Shown: positions 23,460-36,060 of the stretch, piece after piece | How positions within the stretch are numbered: the first letter of the stretch is position 1 | Layout: every line of letters begins with the position of its first letter | Source of the DNA: Apostichopus japonicus | Lineage: Eukaryota; Echinodermata; Holothuroidea; Aspidochirotida; Stichopodidae | Length of the DNA: 64,000 nt | Assembly: GCF_037975245.1 (NCBI RefSeq) | Contig: NC_092575.1 | Location: forward strand, 77,001-141,000 | Direction: 5' to 3' | Notes under the pieces: generated by a model | What the model was told of the DNA's origin: nothing | The model's input: only the letters and a program-made list of their open reading frames with translations | Database searches by the model: none | Translations under genes and position numbers: made by a program

Positions 23460-26280
23460 TGTAAATATTAATGACGCGGCAAAACCAGACATAACATTTA
23501 AACAATGGCGCCATCATCGTCATGATAGTCTAAAGTTTTGCACTACAGTTTTACTTAAGTTGCCAAAAGTTACTAAGTATCAAGTTATCATTTGACCAAG
23601 TACAACTTTCTAACATTTGCAAAGTTTTCTATTTTCTAATATTTCCAAAGTTTACTATTTTATATTACTTCCTCTTTTAACATTCATTTTTTAACCGTAC
23701 ATGTAAGGTCAAATGTACAGTACTTAACCATGTCTATGTACATACTATTTTACTTTATCTTGGGTATTATAGAACCAAACTTTTTTTCAATCTACAGCAA
23801 TATTATCTTGTTTTGTACTTATGTGTATGATATACTGCATAGTGTTATGCAACTACTTAGTACCCTAATATTCTATAGGATGCTGTGGTGGGAAAAGTGT
23901 GTGAAATTTTCTTTGAACGTTCAATTTGCCAATTGCAAGTGAAAACATCAATCTATAGAATATCTTACACATTATTTAACATTGTTTAAGCCTTTCAACA
24001 TGTTAATGTTTACAAGAAAAGATTAGACCTGACGTTATTCACACTTATTTTTGTATTATACTATAAGCTACAAACTATTAGATCCTTTGGTCTACCTACC
24101 ATTATGTAAATATCTCCATGTATATAAAGAATACTTGCAAGATGCACTTGAGTCAAAGTTGAACAATGTATTATCTAGTTTATTCTCTCTTTTACACACT
24201 GCAGATTATGTCATCACTGCCCAATTTCTCACCTATTTTCTTAACTGTATCAGACCACATAGACTTCACGTATTATATTTATGAATTCTACTCATCCAGC
24301 GATCAAATAAACAAAAGAATACTAATCACAATGGAACAAGATCTACTATCATAGCACAGGGCCTCAGCTCCACCCAGCCCCCCCCCCCCCCCGCTCACCC
24401 CAATGCACCCAAAACATAACATAAGAAATGCAATCAACATTATGAGTACTACCTCTACCCTTTGGCAATGGCCATTGTCAGCCCAAGCACGGGAGAGGAA
24501 AGATCTGAAACTACCTCTTCTTCGGGCCTGCACCTCCCACTTCTCAACTGGTGACAATTATGTTTTTGTGTGCAGCAAACAATATCACAAATTCCAACAA
24601 AGCCCAGGTTTACACTTGCTTTTCAATTTTCCCATAGTAAAAATTAGAAAACTATTTTGCGCTTACTTACACATAACCGAGAGTAGTATTTCCTCAAATA
24701 TTAAGAGCTACTGATCTCAAACCAATTAGTGTAAGCATAATAACACTTAAAATGTACCATTTCCATATTTCATTTAACTAACCCCATTCAATATTCTTTT
24801 CCAACCTGCTAAAAAAATAGGATACTTCAGAAATGACTTCCCTACACCACTCTTCAATCCATCATCGAATCCTCTACGCAGTTTTGTGTTCTGGTTTATA
24901 CTTGTATTTAAAGGGGTAAAGGGGAAGGGGAGGTAAGGGAAAGATGGCGTTGAGTGACTGACGGGCGCCTTCTCTCGGTAAATATCAATGAAAATGCCCG
25001 CAATTCATAAATGAATATAATATATGAAACCAAAGTATGTGGTGATTCATTTCGATATGAGTTACGTGTAAGGGAATCAGGGATGCGTACCGGTACCTAT
25101 CTTGATCGCCGAGTCCTGAGTATTTGATCAAATATAGCCAGGAGGGGGGAGGGGAGCGGGGAGGGTAGATAAAGAGGTGTAATAATCCATCCTTTGTTGA
25201 CTATTTCGACTATTATAATCACTTATGATGGTGCGTGTGAATTTGATTCAGTTTTTTTCAAGATAATTCATGGCTTTGATAATTTATCATTTACTGATTT
25301 CTTCATTTTGGCTAATAACAGAAATACTAAAGAAATCTTGAGTAGCCTACCTTAAAATCTCAATACGTGTTTGATGATGCATTTCGGTAAACAAACTTCC
25401 GGAGTAGATTCAATGTTTCTTATTCTAAATGCACTCTAACCAGGTGGGTTTAATGGAGAAGAGTTGTCGCAATCGAAAGAAAGAAATTTGTATCTGTTGC
25501 CTTATGGCACGAACGATTTATCGTAAAATCATGCACTACGACCGCCCATGTCAGCATGTTCATAACAAAAATGTAAACAAAATAGTCTACCCATGCGGCC
25601 CCATCAAGATTGTAATGCAGTCCTATACTCATATCATCCACTTTTTACAATTCCACAGAGGAAACATCTGGAAACACCTGTTTATTCATTGCAATGGAAG
25701 GAAATGACACAATTTCGCAAACTACATCTGTAGGACCGAGAGAAAAATACAAGAGCAGGGACCTAAGACAGGCTAGCCACGAAAGTTAAAGTAAGCCTAG
25801 GACTAATGGTCGTAAACAAAAAAGAGAGATTTGATTGACGCATGATCTGTTGGGCGGGGCTTGCAAATTTTGATCGAAGTGTGTAGAATCTACGAACTCT
25901 TTAATAAATCAGGCGAATTTTATTCAGCTCATTTTTTTTACGACAGATAACTCAATAAATATAACTAATATTGTTATGAAAATGGCAGAGAACAGTGTCA
26001 TTTTCACTGAATCTTTAGTGCAGTAAGCTCCTTAGTGCAGTAAGCTGTTAAAGGTCGAAGTTGAAATTTGGCAAACACGTACTGAGACTTTAAGCTTCAG
26101 AAAGTTTGTAGTATAGTAGGCCTAAGTATTCCACTAAATGTCTTTCTTTTCTTTTCTCAAATTCCAGCAAAGGAGTTGTAAATAAACTGGAATTGTTCAT
26201 GTTGTGTTTTTGTTTGTCGTCATGGCAAATAGTGAATTTGTTAATGTCTTGGACCGTGGTACTTGAAGTATTGCAATATG
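23460..26280. other. No gene recognised
   Basis: AT-rich sequence with short open frames lacking family signatures, C/G-homopolymer tracts near 24.38 and 25.14 kb, and a GGGCGGGGC box near 25.85 kb. Confidence 0.45.
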
Positions 26281-26287
26281 GTTAGAT

Positions 26288-26453
26288 CAGTGTTCGAAAC
26301 GGGTGCATCCATAGGGGAGAGGGGGCTTTTCGAGCTTTGCGGTGTGAAGGCGGGGATCGTTTTGGGAAGACCCCGCCCACTCGGTATCTTCTAAAAGAAA
26401 GAAAAAACATTTGGGAGGGTCTGAGCCCCTTGAACCCTGCATTTCGAGCACTG
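26288..26453. mobile_element. Small MITE
   Basis: Ends CAGTGTTCGAAAC and ATTTCGAGCACTG are imperfect inverted repeats. The flanking octamers GGTTAGAT and GGTTTTAT match at 6 of 8 positions, suggesting an old insertion with an 8-bp duplication. Confidence 0.45.
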
Positions 26454-26461
26454 GGTTTTAT

Positions 26462-28015
26462 GTTCATTGTTCGATTTGTTTTTCATCAGGTAATCATAGG
26501 TGGGTACTACATGTCCCTCTTGATTCCTACTTTTTCCACTAAATTTAACTAAACTAAAACATTACTAAGGTCATCCACAGTATTCAGAATGGCAGTACTA
26601 CAGACTCAGACGGTTCAACCTTTCAATCATTAAAAAAAATGAGAAAGGTAATTATGTCGGATATTATCTACTCAAAGGAGGAGGAGGAGGATGTACTAAG
26701 AATGGGCGGTGTTTGTAACCCACTACACCTTTCTCCTTACCGAACAAAGGCAATGTTGTACTTACCAATAACGTTTTGCTAGGAGTCTGATGCTAGTCAA
26801 TGCTCGGCATCAGTGTTCCCAACTAATGACACTATAGTTATACCCTTCAAAAACTCATTTAGTATAATCTTGATTGTTATTGGAGAATATAAGATTATCA
26901 TTAAGTGTTATAAGTATTGCCGCGGTCGTCAATTGCAAACAAGCAATTAACCTTTACGTTAGTTTACTTAATTTTCTTCTCCGTATACTGCTAAGAAGCT
27001 GCCCTGAACATTACTACATTAAACTAAGAGACTTTCCTTATTACAAGACACATTTTCAAGATTATTTGAAGGACACCAAATACCTTATGATATCTATGCG
27101 GACAAACTTTCCGAAGACATTTCGCCCTATTGACGGGGTACATGAAATGCGGGATATTTTTTCCGGCCGGACAGAATGTCCCGGTGAAAAATGTCCAGCG
27201 GACACTTTGTACTGTGGAACCAAATATATATGTAAACCGGCATGCTGTTATCCTGCCAGACTATGTGATGTTATGTACTCTTTACTCTTCAGCCAATATC
27301 ACATTGCATACGATTCCATACTCTATACACTGCCATAATCTAAACGTTGTAATAGTGTACTCATATATACCTATTTAAACTAGTACCAAAACCTATACCC
27401 TGCCAATATGTAAAAAATATTGTTTATTATGAAAAATAAATCGAAAGGACTATGCAGAAGCAGAGAAATACAATGTGTCCGTGATCTGGTGTCATGAAAA
27501 TACCCGGCACAAGAAAAGTGTCAAAAAAATTAATACTGATGTTCCCACTATTTCCCTGCACCCCACCACACTCCCATTGCAACACGTTCGCCCTTGGCTA
27601 TAAATGGAGCATGCTCGGTAAGTCCAATTCCTGGCAGAGCGTACTGTTTTATCCATTGGTAAAGTTGTGTTATTATAAACTGGCTAACCTGGTATCCTAA
27701 CGGATTAGTGCAACTGCGGTCCTATATGTTTTCTAGGGGAATTAAAGTGCACGATACGCGATATGAATTCTGGTATTTAACTCAACATGGTTCACATAAA
27801 ATTTATGAACGATATGGAAATCCAACATAAACGCACATGTTCCGTGAACTATCAGATTATAAAATCAATAAAAACAACCTTTCTCACAAATTCCGTAACG
27901 GTTTGACATTACCGTGCTACTTTTAGTGAAATTAATTTGATTTAAACAGACTTTGATATTTTTTTAGAAAATCTTGTAAGAAGCGAGTTCTCTTCGCTTT
28001 CATATAGGCCTACAT
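26462..28015. other. No gene recognised
   Basis: Contains a 154-codon plus-strand open frame (26874-27338) with several Cys near its end. It has no recognisable family, is overlapped by another open frame, and I do not call it. Confidence 0.4.
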
Positions 28016-28575
28016 GCAATTATGCTTACATACATGCTATTATGTTTACATATTATGCTTTCATAATTGCTATTTTGTTTTCAAACATACAACTATGTTG
28101 AAATACTATGCTTTCATACATGATATTATATAGGCGGAGTGTATAGCCTAGTGGTTAACGCCGGCGTCTCCCAGTCATGAGATCCCCGGTTCGATTCCCC
28201 GCCGACAGCAAGGTGTGTCGTCTGGCAAGGGTGTTGTTCAATAACAACTTCCCGACATGGACGTTAAATGGATGTGTGCCGAGAGATTGGCTTCGGTCAG
28301 CTTGCGAGTCTATAAGCCTTCATGGCTTCTTTCGCGAGTTCCTGCTTGCGGGAAGATCACATATACATATGTTTCATACATGATATTATGTGTTCAAACA
28401 TACTATTATGTTTTCAAACATACTGTTATGTTTACATATTATGCTTTCATACATGATCTTATGCTTTCAAACATGCTATTGTGTTTTCAAACATACTATT
28501 ATGTTTACATATTATGCTTTCATACATGCTCTTATGCTTTCATACATGCTACTATATGCTTTCATACATGCTGGT
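28016..28575. repeat. Degenerate ATGCTTTCATACATG-type tandem repeat split by a SINE
   Basis: Short units combining TATGCTTTCATACATG, TATTATGTTTACATAT and TTTTCAAACATACTATTATG on both sides of the SINE at 28130-28371. Confidence 0.75.
28130..28371 (+). mobile_element. tRNA-derived SINE, family 1, full length with TSD
   Basis: Box A TAGCCTAGTGG (28144-28154) and box B GGTTCGATTCC (28188-28198). Flanked by a perfect 18-bp duplication TTTCATACATGATATTAT (28112-28129 and 28372-28389), as expected for LINE-mediated insertion. Nearly identical to the copy at 10348, so the two are recent. Confidence 0.9.
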
Positions 28576-28954
28576 AGTTCGATGAGCTTAACTTGTTTTA
28601 GTTCACTTTAAGTACTGCGTCAGTGTAGCTCCATAATGGGAAGTAGAAGGAACGGATGGTTTAGGGCTTTAGGCTTATATTTAATGTATTATGTACAAGG
28701 ACCCGAAGAAAATTATCCAATGAGAGAGATATGTGCAAAGTACTCTTGCATTGACCAACTGCACACCGCCCTCACGAGGAATACTATCACGGATACGTCG
28801 GCATATATACCAGAACCCAATCACCCTCCAGTCACCCTCCAGTCACCCTCCCCTTTTATCCAGAAGAGACTATAACTATATATATGAAGGTTGTAATAAT
28901 AACATGTAAAATGACAAAGCATGAAAATGCAATACAGATCAACATAAAAGATCG

Positions 28955-28960
28955 TTTATT
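28955..28960 (-). terminator. Polyadenylation signal AATAAA of the GPCR gene
   Basis: Canonical AATAAA on the minus strand, 24 nt downstream of the stop codon, implying a very short 3' UTR. Confidence 0.6.
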
Positions 28961-28983
28961 TCTCCAGCAGTTTTGCTCATATA

Positions 28984-30210
28984 CTAAACAGGTTCGTCTT
29001 CCATAGTCCGAGATGTCGGACTGACTGTGACGTCAGAGCTGTTTTCGGTACCGCTCTTCCTAGCTATACTGGGTACCTTTTGATAAATTTTCTTTGACTC
29101 TACCTTTTTCAATGATGATCTCCCTCTGCTTAGTTGTACAGTCACTGTTTCTGAATCAGTTTCCAGAAGATCTTTTCGCATCATCCTCGCCAGCAGAAGA
29201 TAAACTTGTTTGCGCATGCTCCGACTGCGAAATACATAGACGTATGGATTGATTGAACAACTGGCGAATGCCATCCAGGCAGATGCAGTAGCCCACCATG
29301 GTCGTTCTTGTCCATCTAGGTAAAAGATCATCACCATGAAAGCTGGAAACCAGCAGATTGCATATGCTGATATAATAAACATTCCAGTTTTAGCAATGCG
29401 CCTTTCACTCAACACCCACTTTTCTTTTTTTTCTTTATCTGGTGTTGCGGACGTTTCCTGGCTAGTCGTTTGATCGAAGCCATAGTCGATTTTTTTTTGG
29501 TTTTGTTTTAAGCGATGAATTAATCTTTTTGCTTCCAGGAATATCTTCAAATATACAAAGCACATGGTTAATAGTGGGCTTAAAAAGCCAAGGAAAAACA
29601 GGAAAAGAATATAACCGAATCCGTTCCCTGTAGGAGTGACAGAGCATGCGTATTGATACTTTGAATATTCGATGTGACTCCATCCTATAATTGGTGGTAT
29701 CGCGAGTAAGATGGCGACTACCCATACTGCCATTAGGAGAAATAACCAGAACTTTACAACGATGCTGTGGTGGTACGTCATCGGTCTAGAAATTGAAATG
29801 TATCGTTCAACGCTTATTAACAATAAGGTCAAGATAATTGATGTAAGCATTAAAGACTTGCAAAAGGCGGTAAAAACGCACCAGCCATCAGAAAATACCC
29901 ACAGTTTAGTAAACACAGAAATCAGAGTCGATGGCATAACGAAAATGGTCATAATAAACTGACAAATAGCTAGATGGAGAATATATCTGTTTGCTATCGA
30001 TAACAACGATGGCTTTTTATAGGCAATTAGAAAAATTAGACAATTTCCAACGAAGGACGAAGCAATGATGCAAATTAATGTCACAGCTAACATAAAGGTA
30101 CCAAACACCCCCGCAGACCCTTCTTCAGTGAACGTTTCTTGGGTATTATTAGATGCAACCAGAATACTTGTTTCTGGATTTGCTACACTGGTGGTTAACG
30201 TGTGATTCAT
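28984..30210 (-). CDS. Class A orphan GPCR, GPR161-like, single exon
   Basis: Seven-transmembrane rhodopsin-family receptor, 408 residues; the ligand is unknown. Visible: N-glycosylation sites at N2 and N21, TM1 with GN (55-56), TM2 about 72-98, Cys111 before TM3 paired with Cys189 in loop 2, ERY (135-137) in place of DRY, TM4 Trp163, CWFP in TM6 (286-289), and NPYVY in TM7 (321-325). A basic, Lys-rich third loop is followed by a Ser/Thr-rich tail. Counting from N74 (2.40), position 2.50 is Gln84, where nearly all class A receptors have the sodium-binding Asp. The pattern WATASAWMAFAS...NPYVY...RKQVYLLL resembles GPR161 and related invertebrate orphans, but this is similarity, not orthology. 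Intronless, with a clear AATAAA 24 nt past the stop. Confidence 0.9.
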   Translation of the reverse strand: MNHTLTTSVANPETSILVASNNTQETFTEEGSAGVFGTFMLAVTLICIIASSFVGNCLIFLIAYKKPSLLSIANRYILHLAICQFIMTIFVMPSTLISVFTKLWVFSDGWCVFTAFCKSLMLTSIILTLLLISVERYISISRPMTYHHSIVVKFWLFLLMAVWVVAILLAIPPIIGWSHIEYSKYQYACSVTPTGNGFGYILFLFFLGFLSPLLTMCFVYLKIFLEAKRLIHRLKQNQKKIDYGFDQTTSQETSATPDKEKKEKWVLSERRIAKTGMFIISAYAICWFPAFMVMIFYLDGQERPWWATASAWMAFASCSINPYVYVFRSRSMRKQVYLLLARMMRKDLLETDSETVTVQLSRGRSSLKKVESKKIYQKVPSIARKSGTENSSDVTVSPTSRTMEDEPV

Positions 30211-33050
30211 ACTGAGTTAGGTTTTGAATAGATGTACAGGATATACGAAGGTCTGGTTGCAGTGTTCACCGACTACTAGTATACGCAGCTCACTATGTAA
30301 CGGATATACTGTGTCGGATTACAGGCGATTCTTCTTGAGAACACAATACAAAGGAGGGTTGATGATCCAAATAACCTTGATCAGAGACATAGATCTTTAA
30401 ACATTCCTCGATGGAATGAACGGTAGGTTAGGGTTAGGACTAGCCAACACCAAGTTTGCCTGCTAGTTTGGATACTCGTAACTCTCGCCTGCCTGAAAAG
30501 AAAAAGAAAACTAACATCATAAACCTCCGTGGACGGTATTACTATTATGATCAGAAGTTCCTTTAATTTTCTGACATCTTACAGAATACGGTATGTATTC
30601 TTGACATGCAGAACCTATGTAGCAAATAGAGTACTAGGCCTATACTACACGTCTTAATGCTATGGAGGGTCTCAAATGTGTTTGCGTGTTAGTGTCGGTC
30701 TATGGCCTAATAAATTAACGTAAGTCCATGCAGTGAATATTTACAGCTGATTCTGGTAGTGTTGCAGAAAGTTATCGAGGGTATTTTAAACAATTGATCG
30801 ACTTAATTAATCACTACTTGACAAACCATAAAATAACTTTACGTTTATACTCACGTGATTCCCTCCTTGCATTCGTTTCAAATTCATGAATTAATTCCAC
30901 TATAAGGTCGAGGGAGACAACGTCTTTCTTTTTTGGAACGTCGCACTGTGTCTGTGTTAACTACGGTATATATGCAGTTGTCGGTACACAACGCAGTCAA
31001 ACAGTTCCCTTAGTTAATGTTTGCCAGAAGTATTTGGTTCTCGTGGCTAAAGTACACTGACTTGTAAGTACATCCAAACTAAGCCGTTAATTATTAGCAA
31101 AACTAAACAATGCAAGAATTAAAGGCAACAAGTATACTTACAAACTATGAAAAGACATTGGTTAAATATATGCACAGTGAGACGCTGCGACGGCGGCGAT
31201 TTATTTAAACTACATATATACATAGACAGTTACATACATATACACATACATAATGTTTACACGTATTATATGTTGGAATTGCTGAATCTAAAATATTGAA
31301 GAAGCTTACATGACCAATATATTTCATTGGCTTCAGGGTCAAATCAGTTAACAGTCCAGATTGATAATATGAAAAGAAAAACAGACAGAAAGTTAAACGG
31401 TTTCAGATCCTATAGCGATTTTCTATAAATATGGCGGGATTCGATGTACGTGACGTCATATTTGATGATATCATTAATTCGAATTAAAGATATCATTAAT
31501 ATGGAAGAATTCCTGATATGTTACCTCATTAGTCGATTATAATGATGCCAGTAAATCCATTTCATGAAATCATCAATTGCATTAATGATATCATTAAATG
31601 TTGAATAAAAAGTCAAACGGCTTGTCATACGGTCGGTGTAGCAGTATATATAATTTACTGTAGTATAAGGACCCGCGGATCGGACTATAGGTGCTAAAGC
31701 GATAATGACCAAACGGACTAAATATCGTTACAAATTTGGTCCGCCGTGCTATGTACCACATACTGCAGCACTAACCACCCCCCCCCCCTCTCTCCTCCTA
31801 CATTTTGAAATAACAAACACATCCCGTAAATCTGAAATTTGCTGTGGTCTGTCAGTGACATGAAGGCAGCTTCATTCAAACCCAAGCATTGTCCATTATG
31901 AATATGATGCTATATAAGAATGTTTCCTTTCGTGTCTGTTAACCAAACCTTTGATATTAAGTAATGTGCTGAAATTGGGCGGAATGGGCTACCATTTGTC
32001 CAAAGTGAGGTGCCACTGTCCCACCCGGATATAACCATTTACTCTGTTTCTCCTTGTGTTCATATTTTCAGAGTAAAAAGAAGTGTATTCTATACGCGTA
32101 TCTAGTTTTAAGAATTGAAAAGTATTCGCAAAACACGACTGGACAACTGTGAACAAAGTCTCTCATACTTTGAAACAAGAATGGTAGCCAAGCCTATATC
32201 GTACTACACGAATGTCGAACACATTTCTCTCTGCTTCGGATTCAGAAGACGCTCTCTTTCCCCATCCTTAATCCCCATCCTTAATCCCCATCCTTAATCC
32301 CCATCCTTAATCCCCATCCTTAATCCCCATCCTTAATCCCCATCCTTAATGGCCATACAAGCTTTAAGACAGCAGCAGTAGTTGTTCAAATTGATTGGGA
32401 CCTGGGAAATGGAGGTGTGTTTTGTCCCGAGGGATACATGATACAGTAGGGACACTTTATTACTATTACACCGGCTCTAAATTGAATAGACAACATATAT
32501 GTCGAATCGTTATACGCAACTTTGTACATGCGGGGAGCTGCCATTTAGGAATGTACTTAAGTATTTATCGGTGAATATTCAGTGTACATGTCCATCGTTT
32601 ACTCCTGCGTGCAAAGCTATTAAGTATTATGCTTGTCATTTTTTATATTTTTCTTATAGAATCCTAACCAAGCGCTGTTATATACAAGACATTGTATTGA
32701 AAACTGTGGAAAACATGTACTGTATGTTGTATTAAAACATTAGCAGCAAGTACTAGAATTAAAACATGTACTACATGTGGTATAACACATGTACTGCATG
32801 TTGTACAAAAATGAAAACATGTACTGTATGTTGTATTAATATGAAAACATGTACTACATGTTGTATTAACATGAGAAGCATATCATATTTAAATTTAATC
32901 TTATCGTTGACCTTATTACTAGGTTTGTTGGTTGTTCTTATTTCTCTTAATTGTTTGCTTATAATTCTTTATTAGTTTAAAGATATCTACTGTCTTCAAT
33001 TTTCTTTAAAGGGCACCGGGTAATTAAATAACAGCAATGTGGAATAACGG
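30211..33050. other. GPCR upstream region and intergenic DNA
   Basis: Contains a purine/pyrimidine-mixed region, repeated GATATCATTAAT motifs near 31450-31600, six copies of a CCCCATCCTTAAT unit (about 32262-32350), and a short AAAACATGTACTGTATG-type repeat (32700-32875). No gene recognised; the GPCR promoter should lie in the first few hundred bases. Confidence 0.5.
32262..32350. repeat. 13-14-bp repeat
   Basis: About six copies of CCCCATCCTTAAT in tandem. Confidence 0.9.
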
Positions 33051-33059
33051 ACGAGATTT

Positions 33060-34605
33060 GAAGTGTGGGACGATCTGAAGACAGTGTCGGAAGATCTGAT
33101 GACAATGTGGGATTATCTGGAAATAGTGACGGAGGATCTGAATACAGTGTCGGAAGATCTGAAGATGGTGTCGGATGATCTGAAGACAGTGTCGGGTGAT
33201 GTGATGACAGTGTCGGAGGATCTGATGACAATGTGGGAAGATCTGAAGACATTGTGGGATTATCTGGAAATAGTGACGGAGGATCTGAATACAGTGTCGG
33301 AAGATCTGAAGACAGTGTCGGATGATCTGAAGACAGTGTCGGGTGATCTGAAGACAATGTGGGAAGATCTGAAGACATTGTGGGATTATCTGGAAATAGT
33401 GACGGAGGATCTGAATACAGTGTCGGGAGATATGAAGATGGTGTCGGATGATATGAAGACAGTGTCGGATGATCTGAAGACAGTGTCGGATGATCTGATG
33501 ACAATGTGGGAAGATCTGAAGACAATGTGGGAAGATCTGAAGACATTGTGGGATTATCTGGAAAGAGTGACGGAGGATCTGAATACAGTGTCGGAAGATC
33601 TGAAGATGGTGTCGGATGATCTGAAGACAGTGTCGGATGATCTGATGACAATGTGGGAAGATCTGAAGACATTGTGGGATTATCTGGAAATGGTGTCGGA
33701 GGATCTGAAGACAGTGTCGGATGATCTGATGACAAAGTGGGAAGATCTGAAGACTATGTGGGATGATCTGAAGACATCGTGGGATTATCTGGAAATAGTG
33801 CCGGAGGATCTGAAGACAATGTGGGATGATGTGAAGACAGTGTCGGGAGGATCTGAAGACATCGTGGGATTATCTGGAAATAGTGCCGGAGGATCTGAAG
33901 ACAATGTCGGATGATCTGAAGACAGTGTCAGATGATCTGAAGACAGTGTTGGAAGATCTGATGACAATGTCGGATGATCTGAAGACATCGTGGGATAATC
34001 TGGAAATAGTGCCGGAGGATCTGAAGACATCGTGGGATTATCTGGAAATAGTGTCGGATGATCTGAAGACAGTGTCGGAAGATCTGATGACAATGTGGGA
34101 TGATGTGAAGACAGTGTCGAGAGATCTGATGACAGTGTCGGATGATCTGAAGACATCGTGGGATTATCTAGAAATAGTGCCGGAGGATCTGATGACAATG
34201 TGGGATGATGTGAAGACAGTGTCAGAAGATCTGAAGACAGTGTCGGATGATGTGAAGACAGTGTCGGATGATCTGATGACAATGTCGGATGATCTGAAAA
34301 CATCATGGGATTATCTGGAAATAGTCTCGAAGGATCTGATGACAATGTGGGATGATGTGAAGAGTGTCGGGAGGATCTGATGACAATGTGGGATGATCTG
34401 AAGACATTGTCGGATGATGTGAAGACAATGTGGGAAGATCTGAAGACATTGTGGGATTATCTGGAAATAGTGCCGGAGGATCTGAAGACAGTGTCGGAGG
34501 ATCTGAAGACAGTGTCGGAAGATCTGATGACAATGTGGGAAGATCTGAAGACAATGTCGGATGATCTGAAGACAATGTCGGATGATCTGAAGAGTGTGGG
34601 ATAAT
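33060..34605. repeat. 21-bp minisatellite with coding-like open frames on both strands
   Basis: About 70 copies of CTGAAGACAGTGTCGGATGA plus T, with variants. As 21 = 7 codons, the plus strand reads heptads such as DDLKTVS and EDLKTLWDYLEI (283 + 165 + 74 codons with frame breaks near 33914 and 34377), and the minus strand reads SSDHPTL-type heptads. The frame breaks, lack of splice-linked flanks and openness of both strands point to non-coding DNA. Confidence 0.9.
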
Positions 34606-34639
34606 TTGAAGATAGAGTGGTATGTTTTGAAGAGTGTAT

Positions 34640-36050
34640 TGTGTTTTAACGACAGTGTGGGATGATTTAAGGAAAGAATGCTATGTGATAATTTGACGAC
34701 TGTGGGAATTCTGTAACTATAGGTGTCGCTGTTTGTCAAGGGGCCTGAGACAGACTTGCTAGACTTTCCCGATTTATGTGTAAATAGCTAGTCGCTCATG
34801 ATTGGTCGGAAAAGTTATGTCATCACCATTGAAACCTCCACTTCGCGGTTACCCCAAATCCATCCGTTGCAACGAAGATATACCCGTTCTATATGTACAG
34901 TGTTTATTCAATAATTTCCTCTATATATGATTTGGCCCAAGTGGAGATACATATAATTCAACAGAAAGTTGGGTAAATTAAACCTTGGTAATTCGAGTAC
35001 CATTTTCCAAGTTTTAAACAGGAAACTTCAGACTAACTATAGAGTCCTAATCTAGTCGCGCAATTCAATCACGTACATATATTGATTCAAACTATTGCTG
35101 CTGTCATGTTTTGCTTAAATTCATTCAAGACTCGGGAACTCCGTCTTGAAGTTGATTTTAGTGTACCCATTCCATGCACGAAGCGAATTCCAACTTCTTC
35201 AATAGAACGGCTCACGAATCTTCGATAACGTAAACACGAACCCAATGGAATATTGCGTATGTATCATAAATAGGGTTCACATGTGTTCCAAGCATTAAAA
35301 GTAAAGTGAGGGCGTTTGGAAGGAAACCCAGTAACTAAGTGTCACAGGTCAATCAACAACAAATATTAATCTATTCAGCTTAGGCACCACGCATGTTTCA
35401 GTGACGTCAGTAAACTCATTCATGTTTTGACATTTTAAGCCACATTGATCCTTATCATTCTTCTCATTCAGTGTACGTCTTCCAACTCCCAAGCGATCAT
35501 TACTGATGCTGACGTCACGAGCAATCTGATTGGCTGAAAACTCCAGTTGCAAACCTGTTTGGGAAAACAAAATCGCCACCGGGAGTCTACCGGCTTTTAA
35601 GCGATCTACTAGTTTACGGGATAACAATCCCCGCATATACTTTTCGGCATTAATTGCTATCAGAAATACTAGTCTCTCGTATGTTTTTACCTTTGTAAGG
35701 AGCGTGAAGAAAACGAACAATTTAATAAAAAAGACATTGTGCCATTACCTTCTTCATCACTTAACGTAGGCGTGTCAATTACTTTTACGTAGTGTAATAC
35801 TGCGGAGGCGACGTGTTGGTGTTGTAAAAGTATTCACGCCCATTCGCAACGTAAGCTTACTTTGTAATTAGGAAACTTAGAATGCCCCTGTCGCCAACGA
35901 TAATACGGCTGCGCTAATCAACACGTATTAACTAATCCTCTAGTGGCGTAGCAGAACGGGGTATAGAGAAGTGCCTCCACAGTAAATGTCTACAACAAGA
36001 CGACCACAATTGGCAAAAGAGAAAAAAAAGAGCTATGCTATCTATATGAT
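34640..36050. other. Intergenic with two CRE-like sites
   Basis: TGACGTCA occurs near 35402 and near 35511, the second followed by an inverted CCAAT box (GATTGGCTG). This could be a small promoter region. A 123-codon minus-strand open frame across it (35349-35720) is unrecognised. Confidence 0.35.
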
Positions 36051-36060
36051 AGTCGATAGG

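Noticed and set aside
26874-27338. 154-codon open frame
   Set aside because: No recognisable domain, alternative overlapping frame, AT-rich start and no splice or promoter support.
35349-35720. 123-codon minus-strand open frame
   Set aside because: Not recognised, no supporting signals. Could be chance; kept only as a note.
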